From contig CAJCIO010000001.1 of NCBI GenBank assembly GCA_903970465.1, forward strand, positions 1-64,000: a stretch of 64,000 bases of DNA, written 5' to 3'. The translations under genes were made by a program, and so were the position numbers. This stretch comes from Gammaproteobacteria bacterium (GTDB taxonomy: Bacteria; Pseudomonadota; Gammaproteobacteria; Pseudomonadales; Pseudomonadaceae). Below, in pieces: positions 1-9,400 of this stretch. The notes beneath the pieces were generated by a model. That model was not told the origin of the DNA. It worked only from the letters and a program-made list of their open reading frames with translations, and did not search any database. Every line of letters starts with the position of its first letter. Positions within the stretch are counted from its first letter, which is position 1.

Positions 1-79
1 TGTAATCGGCAGCCATGGCCTGACCTGCGGTCAGCAGTGCAGTACCGATAGCCAGAGCAGCGAGAGTCTTTTTCAACAT
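1..79 (-). CDS. YceI family periplasmic protein (5' part only)
   Basis: Only the first 26 codons are in the window. They read as a Sec signal peptide: MLKK, a hydrophobic core, then an AMA-A cleavage site followed by DY. The gene lies directly downstream of the cytochrome b561 gene on the same strand, 33 bp apart. This matches the common cytochrome b561-YceI pair (yceJ-yceI in E. coli). YceI proteins are lipocalin-like periplasmic proteins that bind polyisoprenoids. The PAO1 counterpart at this place is PA0423 (PasP). The family call rests on the signal peptide and the neighbour only, because the lipocalin body is outside the window. Confidence 0.7.
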   Translation of the reverse strand, partial: MLKKTLAALAIGTALLTAGQAMAADY

Positions 80-112
80 TGCGGTCTATTCCTCAGGAAG
101 TTAAGTGTGGCT

Positions 113-673
113 TCAGGCTTTACGACCCAGCATGCGGATCAGGGTCGCATCACGGTCGATAAAATGGTGTTTCAAGGCTGCCAGGCCATGCAGTACGGCG
201 AAGATCACCACAGTCCAGGCAATGTACAAATGAATCTCTCCGGCCGTGTCCGCCTGATTAGGCAGGTTGGATACCAGCGCAGGTACGTCGAACAGGCCAA
301 ACACTGAAATCCCGACACCATCGGCGGTGGAAATCAGGTACCCGGCAATCATCAGCGCGAACAGTGCCACGTATAGAAACATGTGGCCCAAATGGGCGGC
401 AATGCGGGTCAAGCGCCCTTGGTTCGGCGTCGGTGGCGGCGGTGGACTGATCCAGCGCCAGACCACTCGCAGGATCATGAAGGCGAACAGCACGAGGCCA
501 ATGCTCTTGTGCAGGTCCGGACCTTCCTTGCGCCATGGATCGTAATATCCCAGGCCGACCATCCACAGACCGAGGGCGAACATGCCGAACACGGTGATAG
601 CGACGCCCCAGTGCAGAAACACACTGAGCGCACCATATCGAGAGGTGGAGTTACGTATCTGCATCGCTGCCAT
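113..673 (-). CDS. Cytochrome b561 family membrane protein
   Basis: This 186-residue inner-membrane protein belongs to the CybB/b561 family. It shuttles electrons between quinol and periplasmic partners through two b-type hemes. Four hydrophobic segments are visible. Candidate heme-ligand histidines sit in LHWG near the N-terminus, in LHKSIG, in the AAHLGHMF stretch and in ALKHHFID near the C-terminus. The length is typical of the family. Two starts are possible: ATG at 673, or the ATG three codons later that begins MQIRNSTSRYG, the more usual family N-terminus. It forms a probable two-gene operon with the yceI-type gene. Confidence 0.88.
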   Translation of the reverse strand: MAAMQIRNSTSRYGALSVFLHWGVAITVFGMFALGLWMVGLGYYDPWRKEGPDLHKSIGLVLFAFMILRVVWRWISPPPPPTPNQGRLTRIAAHLGHMFLYVALFALMIAGYLISTADGVGISVFGLFDVPALVSNLPNQADTAGEIHLYIAWTVVIFAVLHGLAALKHHFIDRDATLIRMLGRKA

Positions 674-933
674 CCTGTAAGAACTGCGCTCAAGATTATC
701 GTTTTATCTATCGAATGAAAGCGGAAAAAATCGCTTTTAAAGATCGATATATTCGATACTTAAAGTCTGATACAAGCTCATTAAGACAATATTAAGCGGG
801 TCGAATGACAGGATAGACGTCAATAGGCATTACGCCGAAATGCGCTCGGGCGTGGGGCTTGCCCCGATAAGACGTGTCAGTGACATCCTCGTGTCAGACC
901 CGTCGAATCGGGGGCGAACCCCCCGCTAAAGGG
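674..933. other. Intergenic region with REP pair and a short palindrome
   Basis: This 260-bp gap separates two minus-strand genes. The part next to the amine oxidase stop carries a REP-like pair (846-930). The part next to cytochrome b561 is AT-rich and should hold its promoter. It contains the perfect inverted repeat ATCGA-TATAT-TCGAT at 743-757, a plausible operator or promoter element. No coding potential was seen. Confidence 0.5.
846..930. repeat. REP-like inverted pair
   Basis: Two inverted units: one around GTGGGGCTTGCCCCGAT and the other around ATCGGGGGCGAACCCCCCGC. They lie just past the stop of the minus-strand amine oxidase gene. Between them is an additional inverted element (GTGTCA...TGACA). 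It may act as a transcript-end stabiliser or terminator. Confidence 0.6.
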
Positions 934-2661
934 TTATTGCGCCGGAGCGGTATCAGCCTTGGCAGCAGGCTTTTTGGCGACCGGCTTTTTCTCGACTGCT
1001 TTTTTAGGCGCAGGTTTTTTCGGCGCCGGATGAGTCGGCTTCTTCGCTGGCACCTTGGCTGCAGGTTCCACCTTGGCAGGCACTGGAGCAACCACAGGTG
1101 CGACCACCGCAGGCGCGACCGGCGCGGATACCACGGGTGCAACAGGGGCGGGCGCTACAGGAACCGGCGCAGGAACAGGCGCCGCAGGCTTGCCGCCAAA
1201 CAGATTGGAGAAGAACCCACCTTCAGCCGGCTTGGCGACAGGCGCCACCACAGGCTCGGGCTTTTTCACCACCGGGTCGAAGGATTTACCCGCCAGCAGA
1301 TCCTGCGCCTGACTGGCCGCACGCTCACCACTGCGCAAGGCCCCTTCCAACGTGCCCGGATACAACGCATCGGTATGCTCGCCGGCAAAGATCACGCGCT
1401 GCAGCGGACGCTCCCACAGACGCCAGAATTTGCTGATCTGCCCCGGACCGAAAGCCAGATAGGCACCACCGGTGGACGGATCGGTGCTGTAGCGGCGAAT
1501 TTCATAGCCGGTGAAGGCCCCACGCGCTTCGGGGTAATAACCATGCAGACGAATCAGCACCTGATCGACCATCTGCTTGTCGCCGAAGGTCTGCAACAGG
1601 CGCGCGTTGTCACCGGACACGTTGATGATGACGTTGGCGCCGCCCTTGAGTGCGGGCTCGATCCACATCATCCCCAGGCCAGCGTTGCTGTAGATCTCAC
1701 CGGACAACCGCGCCTTGCTCTCCCACACCGGGGTCTTGAACTTGAGCATGATCTGGTCGCGCCAGCCGTAGTTGGTACCCTTGATGGCCGCCATATGCTG
1801 AGCATCCAGCGCCGGGGTCAGCTGGATGTGATTGAGGGCGCGCAGCGGCACGGCCAGCACCACGTAATCGGCCTGGTAGCCGACGCTGCCGACCTTGACC
1901 GTGACGCCGTCCTTGTCCTGATTGATCGCGGACACTTCAGCGCTCGTCTTGAGCACCTTGATTTGCTTGAGCAGGGCCTGGGCCAGCACCACGCTGCCGC
2001 CAGGCAAGCGCGCGGCGCGCATGTCACGGTCGTCGACGTCCTGGTAGACGCGGGTCTGCTGGGCGAAATACAGCAACGACAGACGCGAAGGTTCGTCATA
2101 GCGGGTACGAATCTGCTGATTGACCAGTTGCCGCGCCGTGGGCGGCAGATTGAGCCTGTCGAGCCAATTGGAGACGTTGATCTGGTCGAGGGCGAACAAC
2201 GTGGGGTTGGCCGCCGGGTTGAGCGGATCGGCGATCGATCGCGCCAGATCGTCACGGGCCTTCTCGTAACGTTGCAACGCCTGCGCGGTGTCAGGCTGCT
2301 TGGTCGCCAGGTCGGCGGCGGTAAAATACTCGCCATCGATCAGGTAACTGGACGTGCGCACATACTCAGGTGCCGGGATGGTCGCCAGCTTGAAGGTCTG
2401 CAAGTACTTGTTCAGCACCGGCTGGGCCTTGCCGTCACCGATCCACTCGCTGGACGCCAGGCCGGAACGACCGCCCACGCTCGGCCGCGCTTCGAGCACG
2501 GTCACCTGCCAGCCTTTGCTCTGCAATTCATAGGCGGCTGTCAGGCCCGCCATCCCCGCACCGACGACGATCGCCGTGGGTTGTTTCTCCTGCCCGAACG
2601 CTTGCGCGCTGAACAGTCCAATCATTACCAGCGCACAGGCGCGCAGCCAACCAGCAGACAT
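934..2661 (-). CDS. Secreted FAD-dependent amine oxidase-like protein with Pro/Ala/Lys tail
   Basis: This 575-residue flavoprotein is of the monoamine oxidase/phytoene desaturase type. A signal peptide (about residues 1-23, ending AQAFG) precedes the FAD-binding Rossmann motif VVGAGMAGLTAAYEL and the GG doublet motif EARPSVGGRSG. The C-terminal FAD contact region reads IFAGEHTDALYPGTLEGA. After about residue 455 the enzyme fold ends. A linker with FFSNLFGG leads into some 90 residues of Pro/Ala/Val repeats, then a Lys/Pro/Ala-rich, histone-H1-like tail. The substrate cannot be deduced. It is divergent from bioA, as at PA0421/PA0420 in PAO1. A periplasmic or envelope location is inferred from the signal peptide. 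Confidence 0.8.
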   Translation of the reverse strand: MSAGWLRACALVMIGLFSAQAFGQEKQPTAIVVGAGMAGLTAAYELQSKGWQVTVLEARPSVGGRSGLASSEWIGDGKAQPVLNKYLQTFKLATIPAPEYVRTSSYLIDGEYFTAADLATKQPDTAQALQRYEKARDDLARSIADPLNPAANPTLFALDQINVSNWLDRLNLPPTARQLVNQQIRTRYDEPSRLSLLYFAQQTRVYQDVDDRDMRAARLPGGSVVLAQALLKQIKVLKTSAEVSAINQDKDGVTVKVGSVGYQADYVVLAVPLRALNHIQLTPALDAQHMAAIKGTNYGWRDQIMLKFKTPVWESKARLSGEIYSNAGLGMMWIEPALKGGANVIINVSGDNARLLQTFGDKQMVDQVLIRLHGYYPEARGAFTGYEIRRYSTDPSTGGAYLAFGPGQISKFWRLWERPLQRVIFAGEHTDALYPGTLEGALRSGERAASQAQDLLAGKSFDPVVKKPEPVVAPVAKPAEGGFFSNLFGGKPAAPVPAPVPVAPAPVAPVVSAPVAPAVVAPVVAPVPAKVEPAAKVPAKKPTHPAPKKPAPKKAVEKKPVAKKPAAKADTAPAQ

Positions 2662-2895
2662 TCAGCGAACTCCGGAAACAGGGCAGTAGAGGGGGCAACC
2701 AAGGCCAATGATGGCTAAGTGCAGCGAAGGATACGCGAGCGCCGATAGCCCCGCCAGCGCTGCCTTTTGGCGTCATCTTTTACCGCCAGAATGCAAATCA
2801 ATGACCGCCACGGGTTGTCCCACGGGCGGGCATTGCATAGGCTTGCGCGATTGTTTGCCGAGCGCGCCAGTGCGGTCGCTGTCAGGAGAGAAAAA

Positions 2896-4302
2896 ATGGG
2901 CCTTAACGACCAGTGGATGCAACGTGACCTCAAGGTCCTTTGGCACCCCTGCACCCAGATGAAAGACCACGAACAGCTGCCCCTCATCCCTATCAAGCGT
3001 GGCGAGGGCGTGTGGCTCGAAGACTTCGAAGGCAAGCGCTACCTCGACGCCGTCAGTTCCTGGTGGGTCAACGTGTTCGGGCATGCCAACCCGCGCATCA
3101 ATCAGCGCATCAAGGATCAGGTCGACCAGCTGGAGCATGTGATCCTCGCTGGCTTCAGCCACCAGCCGGTGATCGAGCTGTCGGAGCGCCTGGTAGCGAT
3201 GACACCCGAGGGCCTGACGCGGTGCTTCTACGCCGATAATGGCTCATCGTGCATCGAAGTCGCACTGAAAATGAGCTTTCACTACTGGATCAACCGCGGC
3301 CAGCCGAACAAGAAGCGCTTCGTCACCCTGACCAACAGCTATCACGGTGAAACCATCGCCGCCATGGCCGTGGGCGACGTGCCGTTGTTCACCGAGACCT
3401 ACAAGGCGCTGCTGCTCGACACCCTCAAAGTGCCGAGCCCGGATTGCTACCATCGCCCGGAAGGCATGAGCTGGGAAGCGCATTCGCGGAACATGTTCGC
3501 GGCCATGGAGCAGACCCTGGCCGAGCATCACGACACGGTCGCGGCGGTGATCGTCGAGCCGTTGATCCAGGGCGCAGGCGGTATGCGCATGTACCATCCG
3601 GTGTACCTCAAACTGCTGCGCGAGGCCTGTGACCGGTATGGCGTGCACCTGATCCATGACGAAATTGCCGTCGGCTTCGGCCGCACCGGCACTATGTTCG
3701 CCTGTGAGCAGGCCGGCATCCGTCCGGACTTCCTGTGCCTGTCCAAAGCGCTGACTGGCGGCTACTTGCCATTGGCGGCCTGCGTGACCACCGAAGACGT
3801 CTACAGCGCCTTCTACGACGACTACCCGACCCTGCGCGCGTTCCTGCACTCCCACAGCTACACCGGTAATCCGCTGGCCTGTGCAGCGGCGCTGGCGACT
3901 CTGGATATCTTCGAAGAAGACGACGTGATCGCCAATAACCGGGTACTGGCCCAACGCATGGCTACGGCCACCGCGCATCTGGCGGACCATCCGCACGTCG
4001 CTGAAGTGCGCCAGACCGGCATGGTGCTGGCGATCGAAATGGTACAGGACAAAGCCAGCAAGACCCCATACGCCTGGCAGGAACGCCGCGGTCTGAAGGT
4101 ATTCCAGCACGCCTTGAGCCGCGGCGCATTGCTGCGCCCGCTTGGCAGCGTGGTGTACTTTTTACCGCCGTACATCGTTACGCCGGAGCAGATCGACTTC
4201 CTCGCCGAAGTGGCCAGCGAAGGCATCGATATCGCCACACGCAGTGATGTCAGCGTGGCGGTGCCGGCGAACTTTCATCCGGATTTCCGTGATCCGGGGT
4301 AG
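2896..4302 (+). CDS. bioA: Adenosylmethionine-8-amino-7-oxononanoate aminotransferase
   Basis: BioA is the PLP enzyme of biotin synthesis that transfers an amino group from SAM to KAPA, giving DAPA. The 468-residue protein has the usual length. It shows the N-terminal WHPCTQ motif and the class-III aminotransferase hallmarks HDEIAVGFGRTG and LSKALTGGYLPLA, whose lysine (K284) should form the Schiff base with PLP. The HSHSYTGNPLACAAA motif follows. The start at 2896 (MGLNDQW) is preceded by AGGAGAG. An in-frame extension back to 2767 lacks family similarity. The rest of the biotin operon is not nearby. Confidence 0.95.
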   Translation: MGLNDQWMQRDLKVLWHPCTQMKDHEQLPLIPIKRGEGVWLEDFEGKRYLDAVSSWWVNVFGHANPRINQRIKDQVDQLEHVILAGFSHQPVIELSERLVAMTPEGLTRCFYADNGSSCIEVALKMSFHYWINRGQPNKKRFVTLTNSYHGETIAAMAVGDVPLFTETYKALLLDTLKVPSPDCYHRPEGMSWEAHSRNMFAAMEQTLAEHHDTVAAVIVEPLIQGAGGMRMYHPVYLKLLREACDRYGVHLIHDEIAVGFGRTGTMFACEQAGIRPDFLCLSKALTGGYLPLAACVTTEDVYSAFYDDYPTLRAFLHSHSYTGNPLACAAALATLDIFEEDDVIANNRVLAQRMATATAHLADHPHVAEVRQTGMVLAIEMVQDKASKTPYAWQERRGLKVFQHALSRGALLRPLGSVVYFLPPYIVTPEQIDFLAEVASEGIDIATRSDVSVAVPANFHPDFRDPG

Positions 4303-4334
4303 TCGCCGGCTTAAAGCCTTGCAGTGATGCTGAT

Positions 4335-4395
4335 GGCCTCTTCGCCAGCAAGCTTCGCTCTCCCTGTGGGAGCAAGGCTTGCCCGCGAAGAGGCC
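4335..4395. repeat. REP-like palindrome between bioA and rsmE
   Basis: GGCCTCTTCGC at the left end pairs with GCGAAGAGGCC at the right end. The inner arm carries the TGTGGGAGCAAGGCTTGCCC unit seen repeatedly in this window. It lies upstream of rsmE, between two co-directional genes. Confidence 0.65.
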
Positions 4396-4432
4396 AGCAA
4401 GAACACCCCAGATACCAACAGAGACACCACCA

Positions 4433-5152
4433 ATGCGCCTTTCCCGCTTCTTCATCGACGCCCCCCTGAGCCTCGGCGAGCACGAGTTGCCCGAGGCCCA
4501 GGCTCACTACATCAGCCGTGTGCTGCGCATGGCCGAGGGCGATGCCGTGCAACTGTTCGACGGCTCGGGCCAGGAGTTTCTTGGCGCGCTGCTGGAGGTC
4601 GGCAAGAAGCGCGTCAGCGTACGCCTGGACCAGGCGATCGACGGCCAGCCAGCATCGTCCTTGCCTATTCACTTGGGCCAGGGCCTGTCCCGGGGCGAGC
4701 GTATGGACTGGGCCATCCAGAAGGCCACCGAACTGGGGGTCGATGAGATCACGCCGATCGTCAGCGAACGTTGCGAGGTCCGCCTCAAGGACGAGCGCGC
4801 CGACAAACGCCTGCTGCACTGGCGGCAGATTGCGGTCAGCGCCTGCGAGCAATGTGGCCGCTCGACCGTGCCGGTGATTCATCCGCCGCAATTGCTGGCG
4901 GACTGGCTGGCCGGCACCGAAGCAGCGCTCAAGCTGGTGCTGCATCCAGTGGCCGAACCGCTCACCAATCATCCAGCGCCGGCGACCCTGGCGTTTCTGA
5001 TCGGGCCGGAAGGCGGGTTGTCGGATGCCGAAGTCGAGCAAGCCCAGGGCAGCGGCTTCCATTCGGCACGCCTCGGGCCACGGGTGCTGCGTACAGAAAC
5101 CGCGCCCGTGGTGGCGCTGGCTGTGGCCCAGCAGCTGTGGGGTGATTTCTAG
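4433..5152 (+). CDS. rsmE: 16S rRNA (uracil(1498)-N(3))-methyltransferase
   Basis: RsmE is a SPOUT-class methyltransferase that methylates U1498 of 16S rRNA. The 239-residue protein has an N-terminal PUA-like part (MRLSRFFIDAPL) and the knotted catalytic domain, with QKATELGVDEITP, ERCEVR, FLIGPEGGLSDAE and LGPRVLRTETAPVVAL. The last two form the SAM-binding knot. The start at 4433 gives the normal family length; 18 extra in-frame upstream codons come from REP-like sequence. It follows bioA with a REP in between. Confidence 0.95.
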   Translation: MRLSRFFIDAPLSLGEHELPEAQAHYISRVLRMAEGDAVQLFDGSGQEFLGALLEVGKKRVSVRLDQAIDGQPASSLPIHLGQGLSRGERMDWAIQKATELGVDEITPIVSERCEVRLKDERADKRLLHWRQIAVSACEQCGRSTVPVIHPPQLLADWLAGTEAALKLVLHPVAEPLTNHPAPATLAFLIGPEGGLSDAEVEQAQGSGFHSARLGPRVLRTETAPVVALAVAQQLWGDF

Positions 5153-5176
5153 GTCCCCTTCGCGGGCTCAGCCGCC

Positions 5177-5794
5177 CTAGATCACATAGAAAAACACCGC
5201 AATAAAGTGCAGCACGCTCCCGGCAATCACGAACAGATGCCAGATGCCGTGGGCGTGGCGCAGGCGGTGATCCAGGGCAAAAAAGATGATGCCCAGGGTA
5301 TAAAGCACACCGCCCCCCGCCAACCAGGCGAAACCCGCCACCCCCAGCGTCGCCAGCAACGGCTTGACCGCCACCAGCACGATCCAGCCCATCACCGCAT
5401 AGATGACGATGGACAGGATCCGCGCCTCGCTACGGGGCTTGATCTCCTGCAGCATGCCGACCACCGCCAGCGCCCAGACCACCCCGAACAGGCTCCAGCC
5501 CCAAGGCCCGCGCAAGCTCACCAGGCAGAAGGGTGTATAGCTGCCGGCGATCAACAGATAAATGGACAAGTGATCAAGCTTTTGCATCACCACCTTGGTC
5601 CGCCCGCGGACGCTGTGATACACGGTAGAGACGCTGTAGAGCACCATCAGGGTGACGCCATAGATGGCCACGCTGACGATCTTCCAGGGATTGCCTTGCA
5701 GGCTGGCCAGTACCAATAGCCAGATGGCGCCGACGCTTGCTGCCACTGCGCCGACCAGATGAGTCCAGGCGTTAAGCTTTTCGCCGTGATACAT
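5177..5794 (-). CDS. Hemolysin III / TrhA family membrane protein
   Basis: This 205-residue polytopic protein is of the HlyIII/TrhA (PAQR-like) family, with seven predicted membrane segments. Family signatures are the N-terminal HGEKLNAWTHLVGA, the central STVYHSVRGRTKVVMQKLDH with its S/H/D metal-site residues, and HGIWHLFVIAGSVLHF near the C-terminus. TrhA relatives are linked to membrane-energetics or lipid homeostasis; the hemolysin label is historical. The start is placed at MYHGEKLN (5794). It converges on rsmE with a 24-bp gap. Confidence 0.9.
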   Translation of the reverse strand: MYHGEKLNAWTHLVGAVAASVGAIWLLVLASLQGNPWKIVSVAIYGVTLMVLYSVSTVYHSVRGRTKVVMQKLDHLSIYLLIAGSYTPFCLVSLRGPWGWSLFGVVWALAVVGMLQEIKPRSEARILSIVIYAVMGWIVLVAVKPLLATLGVAGFAWLAGGGVLYTLGIIFFALDHRLRHAHGIWHLFVIAGSVLHFIAVFFYVI

Positions 5795-5886
5795 GCAGTT
5801 GAATCTCCATGGCCAGAATTCAGGGCCCATGCTACACAGGCGATGTGAAAAAAATCTGATGGTTTGGGCGTTGGGGTGGCCTCACT

Positions 5887-5965
5887 GGCCTCTTCGCGGG
5901 CAAGCCTTGCTCCCACATCCGTACGAGTCACCATTGTGGGAGCAAGGCTTGCCCGCGAAGACGCC
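5887..5965. repeat. REP inverted pair
   Basis: A perfect 26-bp inverted repeat (5892-5917 against 5935-5960) with a 17-bp spacer, built on the CTTCGCGGGCAAGCCTTGCT unit. It lies between the HlyIII gene and the chpC stop and could end or stabilise the long chp/pil transcript. Confidence 0.8.
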
Positions 5966-5984
5966 ATCACCCTCACCGCAACTT

Positions 5985-6437
5985 TCAATAACTCAACAGC
6001 ATCCGCTCCAACCCTTCAAGGTCCGGAATCTTCGCCACCCGGTCGCTGATCTGCACCGCCGCCAACTCCAGCTCCGCCAGGGGCACATCGACATAACTCA
6101 ATTGACTGTCGACCTTGCAGGAACGCGGCACGCCCTGGATCAGAATCGCCATGAACTGCAGCGGCCCGTCGCTCAGGCAATTGAGCACCACGATGCGCGC
6201 ATCCTCGCTGACCACCACCGGCGCACCGCAGGCGGCCTCGAAGCTCACCAGCGGGATCTGCAGCTCGCGCCACACGATCATCCCCAGATGCCACACCGGC
6301 GCGCCCCGGACCTTTTGGCGCAGCTGGTAGTCGATCAACTCGGCCACCGCCACGTTGGGCAGCACCAGGCTACGATCGGCCAGCGGCAGCATCAGCGTGG
6401 TCAGGGTAGTGCGCGGCGCACTCGTGAAATCAGGCAT
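5985..6437 (-). CDS. chpC: ChpC, CheW-like adaptor of the pilus chemosensory system
   Basis: A 150-residue CheW-fold protein (LADRSLVLPNVAVAELID, then GMIVWRELQIPLVSFE) of the ChpC type. It would couple extra chemoreceptors to the ChpA kinase. The ATG at 6437 overlaps the chpA stop by 8 bp, so translation is probably coupled; a GTG three codons upstream (6446) is also possible. In PAO1 the methylesterase gene chpB lies between chpA and chpC; here the two genes overlap directly. It is the last gene of the operon, followed by a REP pair. Confidence 0.85.
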   Translation of the reverse strand: MPDFTSAPRTTLTTLMLPLADRSLVLPNVAVAELIDYQLRQKVRGAPVWHLGMIVWRELQIPLVSFEAACGAPVVVSEDARIVVLNCLSDGPLQFMAILIQGVPRSCKVDSQLSYVDVPLAELELAAVQISDRVAKIPDLEGLERMLLSY

Positions 6438-9400
6438 GCTGGCCACTCCACTGAGCGATGCTGTCGAGCAACTGCGCCTCCTGATAGGGCTTGCCGAGGA
6501 AGTCGTTGACGCCGATTGCCAGGGCGCGGTCGCGGTGCTTGTTGCCGGTGCGCGAGGTGATCATGATGATCGGCAAGTCGACCAGACGCGGATCGCGACG
6601 GATCTGCATGGCCACTTCAAAGCCGTCCATACGCGGCATTTCGATGTCCAGCAGCAACACATCCGGACGCTGTTCGCGCAACAACGCCAGCGCCTCGACA
6701 CCGTCGCGAGCCGTGAGTACCTGCATGCCATGGCGCTCGAGCAAGCGGCTGGTGACCTTGCGTACCGTCACCGAATCGTCCACCACCATCACCAGCAACG
6801 GCCTTGGCTGTGGCGGCTCAACCGGGCCATACGCACGCTCCTCGCTGTGCAATGCACCATGGATCTGCCGGGCCTGATGGGCACGAATCTGTGCGAGCAG
6901 ATCAAGGATCAGCACCACGCGCCCGTCGCCCTGGATGGTCGCCCCGGACAGCCCCTGTACGGCGGCCATCTGTACCCCGAGGCTCTTGACCACGATCTCC
7001 CGCGAGCCCGCCAGGGCATCCACCTGCACCGCGACCTGATGATCATGAGAGCGGATCAGCAACAGCGGCACCGGCAGCGTCTGGCCCAACAGCGGCGGGC
7101 GCTCGTTGCAATGCAGCAGGTCGCCCAGATAACGCAGTTCGAAATCCTGGCCGCCGTACACATAGTGCGGATCGGCATCGTTATAACGCGCCGCCAGTTC
7201 GGCCGGCGGCACTCGGACGATGCCTTCGATGGTATTGAGCGGCACGGCGTACAGTTCATCGGCGCACTGCACCATCAAGGCGCGATTGACGGAAACGCTG
7301 AAGGGCAGGCGAATCTGAAAGGTCGCGCCGCTGCCGGTGCTTGAGTGAATGGTCATCGAGCCGCCGAGCTGCTTGACCTCTTCATGGACCACGTCCATGC
7401 CCAACCCGCGCCCGGAAATCTGCGTGACCTTGGCCGCCGTGGAAAACCCCGGCTGCAGGATGAACTGCAGGATGTCGTGATCACTGACATCACTGGCCGG
7501 GTCCAGCAGACCGCGCTTGATCGCCTTGTGGCGCACCGCCGCGAGGGGCACGCCGGCGCCGTCGTCGCTCATCTCCAGGACCACTTCGCTGCCTTCGTGC
7601 ACGAGCTTCAGGCTGATCCGCCCTTGTGCCGGCTTGCCCGCTGCCTGGCGCACCTCGGTGGACTCCAGGCCGTGGTCGACGGCATTGCGCAGCATGTGCT
7701 CCAGCGGCGCGATCATCCGTTCGAGGACGCTGCGGTCCATCTCGCCATCGGGGTTGCCGATATCGAATTCCACCTGTTTGCCCAGCTCGTCCGCCACCTG
7801 CCGGACGATCCGCTGCAAGCGCGGCAGCAGGCGGCCGAAGGGCACCATGCGAGTGCGCATCAAGCCTTCCTGCAAATCGGTGTTGACCCGCGCCTGATGG
7901 CCCAGCAGCGTCTGGGCGTCGTGGGCGCGGGCGCTGAGAGTGTCCCTGAGTTCGGACAGGTCCGATGCCGCTTCGAACAACGAGCGTGACAATTGCTGCA
8001 ACTGCGAATGACGATCCATTTCCAGCGGATCGAAGTCTTCGTAGCCTTGGCGATCCGGCTCGTTGGCACGGCGGCTGAGCACCCTCGCCTGGGCTTCGGT
8101 ATCGAGCCGGCGCAACTGCTCGCGCATGCGCTCCAGGGTGATGTCCATTTCCAGTAGCGCACTTTGGCTGTCGTTGACCTGCTGCTCGACCCGACTGCGA
8201 ATGATCGAGGCTTCCCCCGCCAGATTGCCCAGGGTGTCGAGCACCTCGGCAGGCACCTTGACCATATCGGCCTGACCGCGCTCGGGGCCGCTGGCGATGC
8301 CTTCAGGCGCGCCTGGCGCGATGGGCGCAACAACCGCTGCGGGCGCCGGCTCGGGCGGGCTGCTGAAGGTGCGAATGACCTCGATCAGGGTGCTCGCCTG
8401 CGGCACTGGCTGGCCACTACGCGCCAGGTCGAGCATCTGCGCCAGTCGATCCTGGCCTTTCTGCAGCAGCGTGAACAACGCGCTGCCGGGCTGGAGGGTG
8501 CCGGCCGAGACGCTTTCGTAGAGAAATTCAAGCTCGTGGGTGAGGTCGCCGATGGCGGAGATCTCGACCATGCGCGCGCCGCCCTTGAGGGTGTGCAAGT
8601 CGCGCAGGAGGTTTTCTACCTCAAGGCTGTTTTGCGGTTCGCCACGCCAGCGCAGCAGGGCCTCGCCGGCACTTTCGAGGATGTCGCTGGCCTCTTCGAG
8701 GAAAATCTCCAGCAGTTCGTTGTCCGGGTCGGCGGTTTCCTGCGCGGCCTGGCGGCTGGCACTCTGCAGGCTTTCGCTGATGGCGCTGGAGGCGCCTTGA
8801 CGCCAGGCCGCCAGCGCCAGGACCAGCGCCTGCGGGTCAGTCAGCGCTTCGCCCGCCTGGTATTGGCGCAGTAATGCAGCGAGGGTCGCGTGGGCCTCGG
8901 ACAGCAGCGCGCCCAGGCGCTCGTCGGGCTGCAAGCGTTTGTCCTGCACGCCCAGGTACAAGGGCAACAGGGCTTCGGCCAAGGCACTGACCGGCGCGAC
9001 TTCGGCCATCTGCGCGCCGCCGTCGAGGGTTTCCAGGTCGTGGCGCAGGGCCGTCAGCGGGGTGAGGTTGTCGGGCTCGGCGAGCCAGCGTTGCAGGGCC
9101 TGATCGGCGCTGGTGAGGATGTCCCGGGCTTCTTCGACGAATAGCTCGGCGACCTCGTCCAGCGCGGCCGAGCCCTGTAGCGAGGGGGCTTGCCCCCGAT
9201 TGGGCACGTCAGAGACTGACATGGGGCTGGCAAGATTTTCGCGAACAAGCCCCCTCGCTACAGGTGCAATGGAGGCAGCGAGGTCGGGGGCGGTGGCGTT
9301 ATCGAGGGCACTGATCGCACTGCCCAGCTCGGTAATCCGCCCAGTGCCATGCTCCACCAGCCCGGTGGCATCCGGCGCCAGCCCGCTTTCGAGCAGGTCG

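Noticed and set aside
874..2718. 614-codon open frame on the plus strand, Arg/His-rich
   Set aside because: Antisense shadow of the amine oxidase gene; the translation is low-complexity with no fold signature and results from GC bias.
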